DNA of 64,000 bases from Aphelocoma coerulescens. Taxonomy: Eukaryota > Chordata > Aves > Passeriformes > Corvidae. This document shows positions 52,050 through 64,000 of this stretch, one piece after another. The number at the start of each line of letters is the position of its first letter. The first letter of the stretch is position 1. The translations under genes and the position numbers were made by a program. The stretch is from positions 1,782,501 to 1,846,500 of the forward strand of contig NW_027183981.1 of NCBI RefSeq assembly GCF_041296385.1. Direction: 5' to 3'. The notes beneath the pieces are model-generated. The model saw only the letters and a list, made by a program, of their open reading frames with translations. It had not been told where the DNA came from and did not search any database.

Positions 52050-52675
52050 TTGATAACTGCGTTGCAATTGAGGGCTAATGTCTACTCCCCAAAAGAGCTC
52101 CTGGCCAGGGGTAGGCATGATGACTGTGTTAGATCTTGCAGGCATTGCGGTGCTGATTGTAAGACATCCACCCATATAATCGGGAACTGTGCAGTTTCTC
52201 AGGAGGCCAGGATTAAGAGACACAACTCCATCTGTGAGACCCTTAGCTGTGAAACTAAGAGAGAGAATTGACTGTGTTCCAGGAACCGCATATAAGGGAC
52301 AATGACAATGAACTGTAGAAACCTGATTTGATCTTCGTTAAAGAGGGAAAGGCATTCATGGTTGATGTGACGGTTAGATATGAGCACTGTAACTTGTCAC
52401 TGAAGGATGCTGCTGTTGAGAAGGCTAAGAAACACCAGTGCCTACTCAAACAGATTTGAGACTTTACCAATGCAGCAGACATTGTCATGGGCTTTCCCAT
52501 AGGAGCACGGCGGAAGTGGCACAATAAAAATTCTGAGTTGCTACTGGCCCTAGGTCTCTCTAAGATGAGGCGAGAGAAGACTGCCTGGGCCCTAGCATCC
52601 AGAGTGCTCCTCTCCTCTGCTGATATTGTACATATGTTTGCAAGCAAAGCTTGTTCAATTGTACCCATTGAATAA
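52050..52675 (+). pseudogene. R2 CCHC and endonuclease (copy 9)
   Basis: Mirror of 22115-22740, same stops before and after the nuclease core. Confidence 0.6.
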
Positions 52676-52892
52676 AATGCATCTTGGCTGTTTGACATCA
52701 CTTGGACAGTGGGTTGGGCACGTGGGAAGGGTCTGTTCTTTCGCTCATACTGTGTCACCCACTGCCCATATTTGGATCTAAATTTTCTGATGTTGGACTA
52801 GGTAATGGGCCACCTTTATTTCACCTGGAAAAGAAACTTATAATTTTATATGTGTATTAAGATGAGGGCATGGTGACTAACTAGGCTCAGCT

Positions 52893-52956
52893 GCAGAAGC
52901 TGCACCTCCTCGTGGCCCCTCTGGATACCCTTTGTGGTAACTAAGTTGGCTTCCGC
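52893..52956 (+). ncRNA. R2 5' structured RNA (copy 10)
   Basis: GCAGAAGC (52893-52900) with GCTTCCGC (52949-52956), one A-C mismatch. Confidence 0.5.
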
Positions 52957-53214
52957 CTGAGAGAAGGGCAACAGTTACCTCTCCCTATCACTTGAACTCG
53001 CCACCCAGCGGTCGTTTCACGATCCTGATGAAACAAAATTGTTGGTACAGTCTGTGTTGCTGTTGCCCAGAGCCTTGTCTACGGGCCATGTTGGATACAG
53101 TTGGCAGCATGGGTGCAGGCCAGCTGCTGACTTCGACTACCCTCACTTGGACTGACTTACATTAATTATCTGGCTTGGAACAATGGTACAATCAATCAGA
53201 GTGCTCTACTTATA

Positions 53215-54561
53215 ATGGCCACTCAGACCGACCCCTCAGATCTGAGGGTCAGTACAGCCAATATTGCTCCATCTTTACCCTCTGTGTTGGGAACTGAGAA
53301 GCTCAATTTAGTATGTTTGGAGTTTGTTAACTCCACAATTGACTATGAGGCAGGAATCCAACCAGGTGAAAATTGGGAGGGGCTGGCTGAGTACCCCGAG
53401 GCATATGAGGCTTTGTCATCCATGCTTGCCTGGGGTGGTGAAACTGAGTGTGTACTTAAAGATCTTGGAGATACAGATGAGCCAGAAATATCTGTAGCTC
53501 TCCCTGGGACCAGCATGGGAGTGACACCGGTTGAAACTCCTGTGGTGTCTGTCCCTGACAAAAATCCATCCTGTCCATGCTGTGATACCCAATTCAATTG
53601 GATGCTGGGGCTGATTGACCATCTAAAGAGAGCCCACAGGAAAAGAAAGATCATCCTTAAGTGTCTCAAATGTGGTAAGGAAAATCTAAAATACCACAGT
53701 ATCTGCTGCCACTTCCCACAGTGCAAAGGAAATGTGGAAGTGGTCCCAAAGGGTGATTGGATCTGTGAAGTATGCCAGAGGGCTTTCTCCACCAAGATTG
53801 GCTTGGGACAGCACAAGAGGCTGGTGTATCCTCCCGTAAGGAACCTGGAAGGAATTGCTGTCCCCCATCCAAAGGAAACATCGGTTAGAGGAGCCCACCA
53901 AGAGGTGTGGACTGAGGAGGAAGAGGCTCTTCTGAGACAATCAGTGATAAAGTATGATGGTAACACCACTAACTTAACTGCAGAGCATATTCCATATAAA
54001 ATGGCAAAGCACATAAGTGATAAGAGACATCTAGCAGAAGTTCCTTCTAAAACTGTTCAACCTGATATGGAAGGTGATCCTAATGTGGGGAGAGGAGAAC
54101 ATCCCCCTTCTGCCGAATTGCCAAAAAAGGGACCACTAGGGCTCCATTATTGTGATACCATCAAGGAATGGTTATCATCATGCAGACTCATTAATTGCCA
54201 GAAGGCCTTTGAGAGAATTTTGGAAGAACAAGATCTGCAGGTGGTGGTGAACAATATCTTTGAAGAATGTTTTGGATGTCTGAATATGCTATGTCAGATA
54301 ACAAATGCCACCATGGATCAGAAATTGCAAAGGTCCCAAAACGTGAAATTTGTCAAAATGTTGACAAACTGGGTGAAAAGGAGAGCAAAGAAAAGAGGGA
54401 AATATCTTCAATATCAGAGACTATTTCATTTGCATAGACGGAGGTTAGCGCGTATTATTTTGGATGACAGTGAAGCCCTGAAATGTGAAATACCTCCTAG
54501 CATTGTCTACTCTGCTTTTAAATTCAGATGGGGAAACAACAGGAAATTTCATGGGCATTGA
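53215..54561 (+). pseudogene. R2 N-terminal part, 448 aa (copy 10)
   Basis: Mirror of 20229-21575, identical by eye: three zinc fingers, Myb motif, stop at KFHGH. Confidence 0.85.
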
Positions 54562-54624
54562 ATCCTTCCCTTCATAGAAGGAAGCAGATAACACTGCTTG
54601 TAAGGCCCTGATTATGGAAAAAAA

Positions 54625-55058
54625 GTGGAAAAGAATATCAAAGAGATGAGGAAGAACTCTGCTCCTGGGCCACACAGGATTACGTTGGGCTGTCTTGTCA
54701 AAATGCATCCCAGGTATTCCCTGTTGATGGAGATCTTCAATTTATGGCTCGTAACCAGAACTATTCCTGCTGCCCTGAGTGAATGCCAGTCCATCTTGAC
54801 CCTCGAGTCTACCAAGGTGGATAGGCTTAATGACATCAATAACTGGAGGCCTATCACCATTGCTTCTACGGTGTTTAGGTTATTCTCCAGGATTTTAATG
54901 GCAAGATTGACCAAAGCGTGTCCCATAAACCTGAGACAAAGGGGATTTATACATGCAGCAGGATGTTCTGAGAATCTGAAGTTGTTACAACTTATTGTCA
55001 AACATGCGAAAAAGGAGCACAAAGAGCTTGGGATTGTTTTCGTGGGCATTGCTAAAGC
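54625..55058 (+). pseudogene. R2 reverse transcriptase, first half (copy 10)
   Basis: Mirror of 19732-20165; ends at the CR1 insertion inside IAKA. Confidence 0.7.
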
Positions 55059-57135
55059 TAATTTTTAGCTATTGCTAAACAAAGGAGTCCAGGAAGGGTG
55101 GGCGTGCTTCAAAACAGAGATCTTGAGGGCACAGGAACAGACTGTCCTCGTCTGCTGAAAGATGATGAGTCAACAAGGCAAATGTCCAGTCTGGAAGTGC
55201 AAGGAGCTTTTGAAGGAACTAAGGAATTAAAAGAGGATGTATCATCTTTGGAAGGAGGGTCAGGTATCTCAGGAAATATTTAAGGAGGTTGGTAGGACAT
55301 GTAGAAAAAAATTAGAGAGGCCAATGCTCAGTTAGAACTTAATTTGGCAACTTTTGCGAAGGATAATAAAAGATGTTTTTACAAATATATTAATGGCAAA
55401 AGGAAGGGTAAGAACAACCTCAGTTCTCTACTGGCTGTGGGAGGGAATTTAGTGACCGCAGATGGGAAGAAGGCGGAGGTGTTTAACACCTTCTTTGCCT
55501 CAGTCTTTAGCGGAAAGACGGTTTGTCCTCAGGACAACTGAATTCCTGGGCTGGTAGATGGTGTCAGGGAGCAGAATGGCCCCCCTGTTATTAGCAGTCA
55601 GAGAACCGCTGAGCCGCTTGGATGTTCGTAAATCTATGGGACCAGATGGGATCCATCCCAAGGTGATGAGGGAGCTGGCAGATGAGCTTGCTATGCCACT
55701 CTCCATCATTTATCAACAGTCCTGGCTCACTGGTGAGGTTCAAGATGACTGGAAGCTGGCCAGTGTGATGCCCATTCACAAGAAGGGTGGGAAGGAGGAT
55801 CCTGGAAATTATAGGCCAGTCAGTCTGACCTCGGTACCCGGTAAGGTAATGGAACAGTTTCTTTTGAGTGCCATCACACAGCACCTACAGGATGGCCGGG
55901 GAATCAGACCCAGCCAGCATGGGTTTACGATCTCCTTTTATGACCAGGTGACCCACCTGGTGGATGTGGGAAAGGCTGTGGATGTTGTCTATTTGGACTT
56001 CAGCAAGGCCTTTGACACTGTCTCCCACAGTAAACTGGAAAAGCTGGCAGCCCATGGCTTGGACAGGTGCACTCTTCGCTGGGTTAAGAACTGGCTGGAT
56101 GGCCGGGCCCAGAGAGTGGTGGTGAATGGTGCTGCACCCAGTTGGTGGCCAGTCACTAGCAGTGTCCCTCAGGGATCTGTGCTGGGGCCAGTTTTATTTA
56201 ATATTTTTATTGATGACATGGATGAGGGTATTGTGTCTACCATTAGTAAATTTGCAGATGACACTAGGCTGGGAGCGTGTGTCAATCTGTTGGAAGGTAG
56301 GAGGGCTCTGCAAAGAGACCTGGAATGGTTGGATAGATGGGCAGAGTCCAATAAGATGAAGTTTAGCAAGTCCAAGTGCCGAGTCCTGCATTTTGGCCAC
56401 AATAACCCCCAGCAATGCTATAGGCTGGGAACAGTGTGGCTGGACAGTGCGGCTGGACAGTGCCCAGGCAGAAAGGGACCTGAGAGTACTGGTCGACAGC
56501 CAACTGAACATGAGCCAGCAGTGTGCCCTGGTGGCCAAGAAGGCCAATGGCATCCTGGCCTGTATCAGGAATAGTGTGGCCAGCAGGACCAGGGAAGTCA
56601 TTCTTCCCTGGCACTGGTGAGGCCGCACCTCGAGTGCTGTTTCCAGTTCTGGGCCCCTCAGTCCAGGAAGGATGTTGAGACGCTTGAACATGTCAAAGGA
56701 GGGCAACAAGGCTGGTGAAGGGCTTAGAACATGAGCCCTGTGAGGAATGACTGAGAGAGCTGGGGTTGTTTAGCCTGGAGAAAAGAAGACTCAGAGGTGA
56801 CCTTATCACTCTCCAAAACCACCTGAAAGGTGATTGTAGTCAGGAGGTGGTTGGTCTCTTTTTCGAGGCAACAACTGACAGAACAAGAGGACACAGTCTT
56901 AAGCTGTGCCAAGGGAAATTTAGGTTGGATGTCAGGAAAAAGTTTTTTACTGAAAGAGTGATAAAGTACTGGAATCATCTGCCTGGGGAGGTGGTGGAGT
57001 CACCATCCCTGGATGTGTTTAAAAAAAGATTGGATGTGGCACTGAGTGCTATGGTTTAGTTGAGGTGGTGTTAGGGCATGTGTTGGACTCGGTTGATCTT
57101 GAAGGCCTCTTCCAGCCTGGTGATTCTGTGATTCT
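55059..57135 (+). mobile_element. CR1 LINE, 5' truncated (mirror)
   Basis: Mirror of 17655-19731, ending ATTCTGTGATTCTTT before R2 FDTVCHQP. Confidence 0.92.
55558..56574 (+). pseudogene. CR1 reverse transcriptase, 338 aa (mirror)
   Basis: Same polymerase motifs and same frameshift as 18216-19232; the C-terminal piece lies at 56766-57059. Confidence 0.8.
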
Positions 57136-57971
57136 TTTGACACTGTATGTCATCAGCCTATTATCATGAGTCTGATGCAGAGAGGGGTTGACCCCCACAT
57201 TAAACATCTTGTTGGCAAAATGTACGAGAGTATCTTCATGTAGATCGACACCAAAAAGGAAAAGACGAATCCTATTAAGATCCTTCCTGGTATCAAACAG
57301 GGTGATCCAATGTCACCCTTGTTATTCAACATGGTGCATGACACCCTATTATGTAAATTGGAGAATCTTGGTGAAGGTTATCATCAAGGAAGTTTCAAAA
57401 TTACCCCCATGGCCTTTGTGGATGATTTATTTAGTGTTATTGAGTGACTCCTGGGAAGGCATGTGTACGAACATTAAGATCCTAGAGACCTTTTGCCATC
57501 TAACTGGTCTCAAGACACAGGGGGGGGAAGTGTCACGGCTTTTACATCAAGCCAACTAAAGACTCTACTTATACCATCAATGACTGTCCAGTGTGGGTGA
57601 TAAATGGCACCCCCCCTAATATGATCGACCCCGGTCACTCTGAGAAATATCTCAGTTTACAGATTGATCCCTGGACTGGCATAGCAGATACAGGTTTATC
57701 CAAAAAACCAGAAGATTGGCTCCATCGGATTGGTGACGCACTACTAAAGCCTCTTCAGAAAATCAATATACTGAAAACTTATAGCATCCAGAGGTTGGTA
57801 TACCTTGCCGACCACACTGAAGTAAAAGTTGGGCTCCTCGAATCCCCTGACTTGTTAATTCAATCTTCTGTCAAGGAATGTCTTCATCTTGCACCAAACA
57901 TCTGTGATGCTATCTTGTACTCGGGTTGTAAAGATGGTGGTCTGGGTTTCCTCAAGTTGGTGGCACTTTGA
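57136..57971 (+). pseudogene. R2 reverse transcriptase second half and linker (copy 10)
   Basis: Mirror of 16819-17654. FVDD replaces FADD; the linker frame 57591-57971 is open. Confidence 0.65.
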
Positions 57972-58401
57972 TGAGGCCAACAGCTGGTCTGGGGGGCCTC
58001 ACAGGGTCAGACCTGAAATCAGTCAGAATTTACCCGTGAGAATTTTACAGTGAAATTTTGCAGCTTCAATGAAACCTACAGAGAAAGCCAAGAAGATAAT
58101 CAATGAGAGAAGATGTTTGGGACACAAGGAGAGGATGTTCTTGTTATGGGACATTAAGAGTGTACAAGGAAAAACTTGTGGATAATATGTAACAACTATA
58201 CCTTTGCTTGTATAGCTAATTGTCTTACTGCTTGAATGGTCATTGCTTGTTAGACAGCCTTGTCATTGTTTGCTAAGCAGCCAATCTCAAGCCACAGCAA
58301 TTGTGAAGAGCTATCAGAATAGCGGTAGAGAAAATAAAAAACTTTTACAGCTTTGGATTACAACAAGTGTGTGCTGTTACATCCATCTTGACAAAGCCGC
58401 A
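57969..58401 (+). mobile_element. Solo LTR (mirror)
   Basis: TGATGAGGCC...AAGCCGCA flanked by GCACTT at 57963-57968 and 58402-58407. Confidence 0.88.
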
Positions 58402-58743
58402 GCACTTCTTCCAAGTATACAAGCATGGAGATTGCATAGACTGATCCAGTCTTCCGATGAGGTTTTGACAATGTTCCTAACAGGGGAACACCTGGAATTC
58501 ATATATGAGAAACTGTGGATACGAGCTGGGGGGTGATAAAGAGAATATCCCACCAATTTGGGAGCCTATTCCATTACTGGAAGGATTCTTTGGTGAGGGT
58601 GAAGATGCACCTGAACGGGAGGTTGCCCTTCCAAAGATCCGCTATCCAAGACCTTGCTATTGGCAGAAACATGAATTTAATAAGTGGAAACTAATGGTAA
58701 CCCAAGGCCATGGTACTGAGAACTTTTAGAATGATAACATCAG

Positions 58744-61700
58744 TATTACCACAGGCCTGGGCCCTAGGGTATATCACTGTGTCCCGCAGCCATAGGGAGG
58801 AGGAGGAGAGAAGATCCAGCAGGCAGGAATTGTGCAGCAAGATTGATTTATTGAATTATTTTACAAACTCTTTTAGAGACTTTTTTCTTCATAGTCTAAT
58901 TGGACAAAGGATCAGCCACCCCTTGGGGTGATTGGCTAAAATCCTAAAACATCCATTGTCAAAATATTTTTCTACTATACCATAAACAAGACTTTTCAAG
59001 GTTGCAGGTGGCTTGGTTGTTTACATACTCTGCTACCTCTTCTGTGAGAGAGAAAAGTCTCTCATGGACTTGGAAATAACAAGAAAATCCTTGCTAGCAG
59101 CAGTTTTGTATCTACAATTCCCCCTTTTTGTTTTATAAGATAACAACTCCACTATTAATCCTAAATAGAAATCTACATCAGTTATTAATTTTTATTTTGT
59201 CCTTAAGGCTTTAACTATCTGACTCCATAACAAGAAATTTAAAGTTCAGTCTCTGCTTGTGGAAGGACCATCCCAGTCTCTGCTTGTAGAAGGACCATCT
59301 GCCTGATGGTTGACATCTTGGTCATCATCAGAAGAGTCATTAGGCTGATGATCTTCATTCTGGTTGCAATTTGCATTGTTGGCCTTCTGGCCATCATTTG
59401 GAGGCTGCCTGTTCTGCCTCTGGTGCCGTAGGTCAGGGCGAATGCATTTTGAAGGTAGCCACTGTATCCCAGTATCTGTGTAAACACAAGCATACCCACG
59501 ACCCCAAACGATAAGCTCATGAGGGCCTTCCCACTGGTTAGTGAGTAAATTACGCACCCAGACCTTTGCCCGGGGCAGTTGTCTCTTGCCTGCAGACTGC
59601 AATGAGAGAAAATGATTCAGAATAACAGGATTATTTGAATTTTGTGGTACTATAAGGTGATTAGTTGTATACAAAGCTTTTTCTAGTCGGCTTCAGTAAC
59701 CAAATTCAAAGGTTCCTGTGAGAATCGTTGAAAAGCCATCATAACAGCCCTTAATTCAACTAACTGAGCAGAGTCTGACTTGGATTGGTGTGTTAATGAA
59801 CCACCACAAAGGCAGTGTAGGATACTGTGCGCCCTTACGCACAGTGACCCCTGCTAAAAATTTGTCCCAATCCATACGCCCCAAGCTGCCAACACGTCCC
59901 GTCCCCAAAGGTTAAAGGAAGTGGTAGCAACATAAGGCCTAATCATAGCTGGGTGCCCCTCTGAGTCCTTCACCACCACAGGCCGTTCGCTTCAATAGCT
60001 CTGTGTGGTTCCTCCTAATCCTGCGATGGCCGATCCCACCGGGGCTAAAGGCCATGAGGGAGGCCACGCAGAGAAGGAGATGATAGTTACATCAGCACCC
60101 GTATCAATCAAACCTCGAAGCTGAGTCCAGGGCAGATGGGTGTTCAGCAGGATCAGGGTACATGTCAGCTGTGGCCTTTGGTCAGAGATACCTGCAGTCC
60201 AGAAGGCCTGCAGAAGTCCTGTAGATCCACTGCTGTTATCTTCGTGAGTTGGTTGCTCTATCCTGGGGACACAGGACTTAAAAGGCACTAATTTTAGCAA
60301 GGCAGGTCTTTTCAGGAATAGTTACAGGGGGTTTTTGAGTGGAGACCATAGCGCAAATCTGACCTTTAAAGTCAGCATCTGTAACTCCTGAGTGCACTAA
60401 GATTCCTAGATGGGCAATGTCAGGTTTTCCCACCAGCATCACACTGGATCCCTGGGCTAAGGGTCCATATGCATCCAAGGGAACCTTATAAATACCGCTA
60501 GCATCTAAGACGACTGCGGCTGCGGTGTGGATGTCAAACCCGTCTGATCCCTGGGTGCTGTCTCTAGGGTGGCTGGGTAGGCCTGTGCCTGTACCTGTGC
60601 CACTCTCTGGGGGAGTGACTGCATCGGAGAGCAATTCCCCCTCCTTGCACCCCGGCGGAAGTTTCCCGACAAAGGCCGACCATCAGCATGAGTCCGGGAT
60701 CTACAATAGTCCGAGCGATGCCCTGGCCTGCCACACCTCTTGCACTGGGGATCAGTGTGTTCTCTTTTTGGCTCGGCTTAGGCCGCTTCCGTTTTTTCGC
60801 CTGTTTTGGTGGCTTTGGTTCACTATCAGAAGATGTGTGAACAGGCTGCAGGAACGCAGCCAAAGCAGACCTTTTCTGGTTCCCAGATCCCACTTTAGCA
60901 CAGGCTTCAACCATGTCTGTTACCTCAGGATCCCCTGGTAAGGCATCTATGATTTTTCTGCACTCCTCGTTTGCGTTATCTCTCACTAACTGCCTTAACA
61001 ACAACTGTCTTAACCCGTCATCCTCAACCTGCTTCTCGAGAGAAGCAGCGACTTTCTCTACAAAAGAGAGGAATGACTCTGATTTCCCTTGAACTATTTC
61101 AGCATATCGCTTTCTAGGCTCAGACAACTCTATGGTTTTTCAACAGGGCAGCCATGCCGACCTGTTGAGCTTGCTGCAGGATGCTAGAGGACAAGGTACC
61201 CTGTAGACTGGGATCAGAGAAGGGACCAGTCCCCATCAAAGCATCCATTCCTGCTGTCTGTCTAGGATCGGCAGCAGGGAGCTGCATATTCCCTAATGCA
61301 GCCTTGTTAGCCAGCTTTCTCCAGGTTTTCTCAAAAACTGTAAATTGTACAGGTTGAAATAGAATTTGACCTCAGTGTCTGATATCAAATGGAGAAAGCA
61401 AATCTGTATTTATCACCGTTATTATCTGCATAACCTCAGCAGAACCTAGCCCATATTGTGCCACCTTGGATTGCAGGTCCCGGGCAACTTTCCAAGCAAT
61501 TACCTCATGCTTATTACGCTCGCCAGAATTTGGGAGAGCCTTATACACTGGGAAAGCTTTGATCTCCCCTTTTGGGGAGTCACTACCATCCTGAACTTCT
61601 GGCACAGCCTATGGATGAAGTGTAACAGCTCCCCAGTTACCCCCAGAATCCACAAATCTGTTTGGCATTCCGAGTGTTTCCAATAACCTCCAGTCACCCT

Positions 61701-62806
61701 CCTCCAATGCTTGCATCTTAACTGAGTCTAAGAAGTGATTGTAGTGGGTTGGACGCACTGTTACTGTGCAGTCCTGAAAGGTCCAGGGGCGAGACTGGCA
61801 CAGCCTTTTTCTTCGCCGCGCAGCTACAGCCGCCTGATGACCTGGGGCCAGAACCTCATCTGCCTCACTGCCTGACGAGGAATCATCAGGCAAAGGCAAC
61901 TCTGAGACACTGGGAGCGAACAGAGATGGACGGAGAGGGGCACTTTGGCTAAGCTCAGTCAGCGGGGTCCCCCTCGGACATTCCTCCGTCACTCATCACC
62001 AAAACAGGCGAGCCAGCTCTGCTGCTACCATCAAGGTCTGTCAGCAGAATAAATAACGAATGCCAGCTTTTGTATAATTCTAACACTGCTGGCTCCCCAG
62101 ACGGGAGCTCGTGTCCGAGAGCACAGCCAAGTTCCTGCCATAAGGCAAAGCCCAGGGCAGTATCTCTGTCCATGGAAATCCCTTTTACGGTAGCCCAATC
62201 TAATATTTCCCAAACTGAGTTCTCAGAAATGGAGGTGTGCCTTATACTAAACACACCTTTCCAGACCATTACCACAGTGTCGGTTTGTGAGCCGCTGTTC
62301 GCCATTTCTCAGTCACGTTGGACCTCCCGGTCCAGGGGGGGAAGGGGAACAGCATACCTCTAGAGAAATTCGTCTTGGCTCGCAGCAGCAGGACATGTCA
62401 CAGAGTGCAGATCACGTCGGGCAGCACCAAATATTACCGCAGGCCTGGGCCCTAGGGTATATCACCATGTCCCACAGCCATAGGGAGGAGGAGGAGAGAA
62501 GATCCAGCAGGCAGGAATTGTGCAGCAAGATTGATTTATTGAATTATTTCACAAACTCTTTTAGAGACTTTTTTCTTCATAGTCTAATTGGACAAAGGAC
62601 CAGCCACCCCTTGGGGGTGATTGGCTAAAATCCTAAAACATCCATTGTCAAAATATTTTTCTACTATACCATAAACAAGACTTTTCAAGGTTGCAGGTGG
62701 CTTGGTTGTTTACATACTCTGCTACCTCTTCTGTGAGAGAGAAAAGTCTCTCACGGACTTAGAAAATAGCAAGAAAATCCTTGCTAGCAGCATTTTTGTA
62801 TCTACA
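58744..62806 (-). mobile_element. Class II ERV provirus (mirror)
   Basis: Mirror of 11984-16046. LTRs at 62432-62806 (5') and 58744-59117 (3'). Gag pieces 62305-60671, dUTPase-like 60634-60278, protease 60300-59853, integrase C-terminus 59674-59246. Same stops and frameshifts as the left copy. Confidence 0.92.
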
Positions 62807-62933
62807 CATCAGTAACTAGTGGACAACACGGTATAGAGACATACCTCACAGGAGATTGATAACCGCGCTACAACTAAGAGCTAAAGTCTAGCCCACAAGA
62901 GAATTCCTGGCCAGGGGTAGGTAAGATGACTGT

Positions 62934-63320
62934 GTGAAAACTTGCAGACATTGTGGCGCTGATTATGAAACATCCGCCCATATTACTGGGAACTGTCCAA
63001 TTACCCAAGAGGCCAGGAACAAAAGACATAATTCCATCTGTGAGATGCTTAGCTGCGAGGCTAAGAAGGGAAATTGGACTGTATTCCAGGAACCGCACAT
63101 AAGAGACAATGATAATGAACTTTATAAGCCAGATTTTATCTTTGTTAAAGGGGATAAGGCATTTGTTGTGGACGTGACGGTTAAATATGACCACTCTAAC
63201 TCATCTCTGAGAGATGCTGCTAATGAGAAGGCTAAGAAATATCAGCACCTTCTCAGACAAATTGAAGACCTTACCAATGCAGCAGATACTGAAATAGTAG
63301 GCTTTCCTATAGGAGCATGA
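62934..63320 (+). pseudogene. R2 CCHC and endonuclease (copy 10)
   Basis: Mirror of 11470-11856, 128 codons with intact PD...D core. Confidence 0.75.
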
Positions 63321-63668
63321 GGCAAGTGGTATGGAAAGAATTCTGAGGTGCTATTGGCCCTAGGTCTCTCTAAGATGAGGTGAGAGAAGACTGCCCAGGC
63401 CCTAGCATCCAGAGAACTCCTCTCCTCCGTTGATATCGTTCATATGTTTGCGAGCAGAGCTCGTTTGATTGTTTCTGTTGATTGAAAATAAAATATGGCT
63501 GCTCGGCATCGCTGGACAGTGGGTTGGACATGTGGGAACAATATGATTCTTCTGCACAATACTGTGTCGCCCACTGCTCATACTTGGAAAAAATTTACCA
63601 ATTTGGACTAGGTGGATGGTCCACCTTTACTTAACCTGGAAAAGAAATGTATAATTGTATATGTTTAG

Positions 63669-63672
63669 TAAA

Positions 63673-63717
<45 letters not shown>

Positions 63718-64000
63718 GAACGAGATTCCCACTGTCCCTACCTACTATCCAGCAAAACCACAGCCAAGGGAATGGGCTTGGCGGAATCAATGGGGAAAGA
63801 AGACCCTGTTGAGCTTGACTCCAGTCTGGCACTTTGAAGAGACATGAGAGGTGTAGAATAAGTGGGAGACCAGGCACAGACTCGGTGGTGCAGGGAGACC
63901 TGCCGGCTGGTGTCTCAGCCCTTGGTGAAATACCACTACTCTGATCATTTTTTCACTGACCCTGAGAGGCAGGGGTGGCAAGCCCCAAGGGGAGCTCTCT
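63669..64000 (+). pseudogene. 28S rRNA pseudogene downstream of R2 copy 10, runs off the window
   Basis: Mirror of 10790-11121: CCAAATGCCTCGTCATCTAA at the R2 site, then ATGAATGGATGAACGAGATT and further 28S, with the GC-rich expansion segment largely lost. Confidence 0.88.

Larger units (their letters stand above)
49321..52860 (+). mobile_element. R2 copy 9 (mirror of copy 6)
   Basis: 5' UTR, three zinc fingers and Myb (49777-50775), polymerase scraps (51229-51852), CCHC-endonuclease (52050-52540), 3' UTR. Its 3' end abuts copy 10 directly. One base difference from the left arm noted at 51332 (partner 23458), changing Ile to Val in the antisense reading. Confidence 0.88.
52861..63668 (+). 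mobile_element. R2 copy 10 (mirror of copy 5), split by CR1, solo LTR and provirus
   Basis: Same nested structure as 11122-21929. The 3' end at 63668 joins 28S at the canonical R2 site (AGTAAATAG/CCAAATGCCTC). Confidence 0.9.
43979..64000. repeat. Right arm of the giant inverted repeat, open at the window end
   Basis: Reverse complement of the left arm. 46916-64000 pairs with 10790-27874 at constant offset. 43979-45079 pairs with 28086-29078 at shifted offsets with indels. 45080-46915 is unmatched. The arm continues past 64000. Confidence 0.95.

Noticed and set aside
1..64000. CRISPR array or bacterial operon
   Set aside because: Repeats are eukaryotic minisatellites and retroelements; no spacer pattern, no ribosome-binding sites, many spliced exons.

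Overview
The window looks like a piece of a songbird (passerine-type) genome. It holds a CR1 LINE, class II (beta/alpharetrovirus-like) endogenous retrovirus sequence, A-clade R2 retrotransposons that still sit in 28S rRNA sequence, avian-style GC-rich minisatellites and exons of the centrosomal gene CEP250. No bacterial-type genes are present. Species and chromosome cannot be read from the sequence.

Layout. (1) Positions 1-9711, all on the minus strand, form a head-to-tail array of R2 elements and short R2 derivatives. Only stubs of 28S rRNA separate them: about 23 bp from upstream of the R2 target site and 200-320 bp from downstream. (2) From 9712 to 11121 lie a 28S 5' fragment and a longer 28S 3' pseudogene. 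(3) From about 10790 to 29078 runs the left arm of a giant inverted repeat; its right arm runs from about 43979 to the window end. From 10790 to 27874 each left position p pairs with right position 74790-p with no length change, so the arms are almost identical. Each arm carries three R2 copies. The outermost is interrupted by a 5'-truncated CR1, a solo LTR and a 4.06-kb env-less provirus. (4) Between the arms is a single-copy loop of about 14.9 kb. It holds minisatellites, a CpG-rich CCAAT/GC-box region, two LTRs and at least two tandem CEP250-like copies, of which only the second keeps many phase-compatible exons.

How the parts relate. R2 is a target-specific non-LTR retrotransposon that encodes zinc fingers, a Myb domain, reverse transcriptase and a restriction-like endonuclease. 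Every copy here is broken. Two 854-bp elements keep only the R2 5' structured end and the conserved 3' end, so they look like short internally deleted elements (SIDEs) that would depend on R2 enzymes. A 5' stem with paired, compensating substitutions in four full-length-type copies and one SIDE fits a conserved RNA fold, probably the HDV-like self-cleaving ribozyme known from other R2s. The provirus LTRs differ from each other at roughly a dozen sites, yet the two arms are nearly identical. The palindrome was therefore formed, or homogenised by gene conversion, long after the nested insertions.

Limits. All comparisons were made by eye. Family names rest on motifs and order, not database searches. 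The inverted repeat could be a real palindrome (as on sex chromosomes) or an assembly fold-back; the different inner edges argue for a real one but do not prove it.
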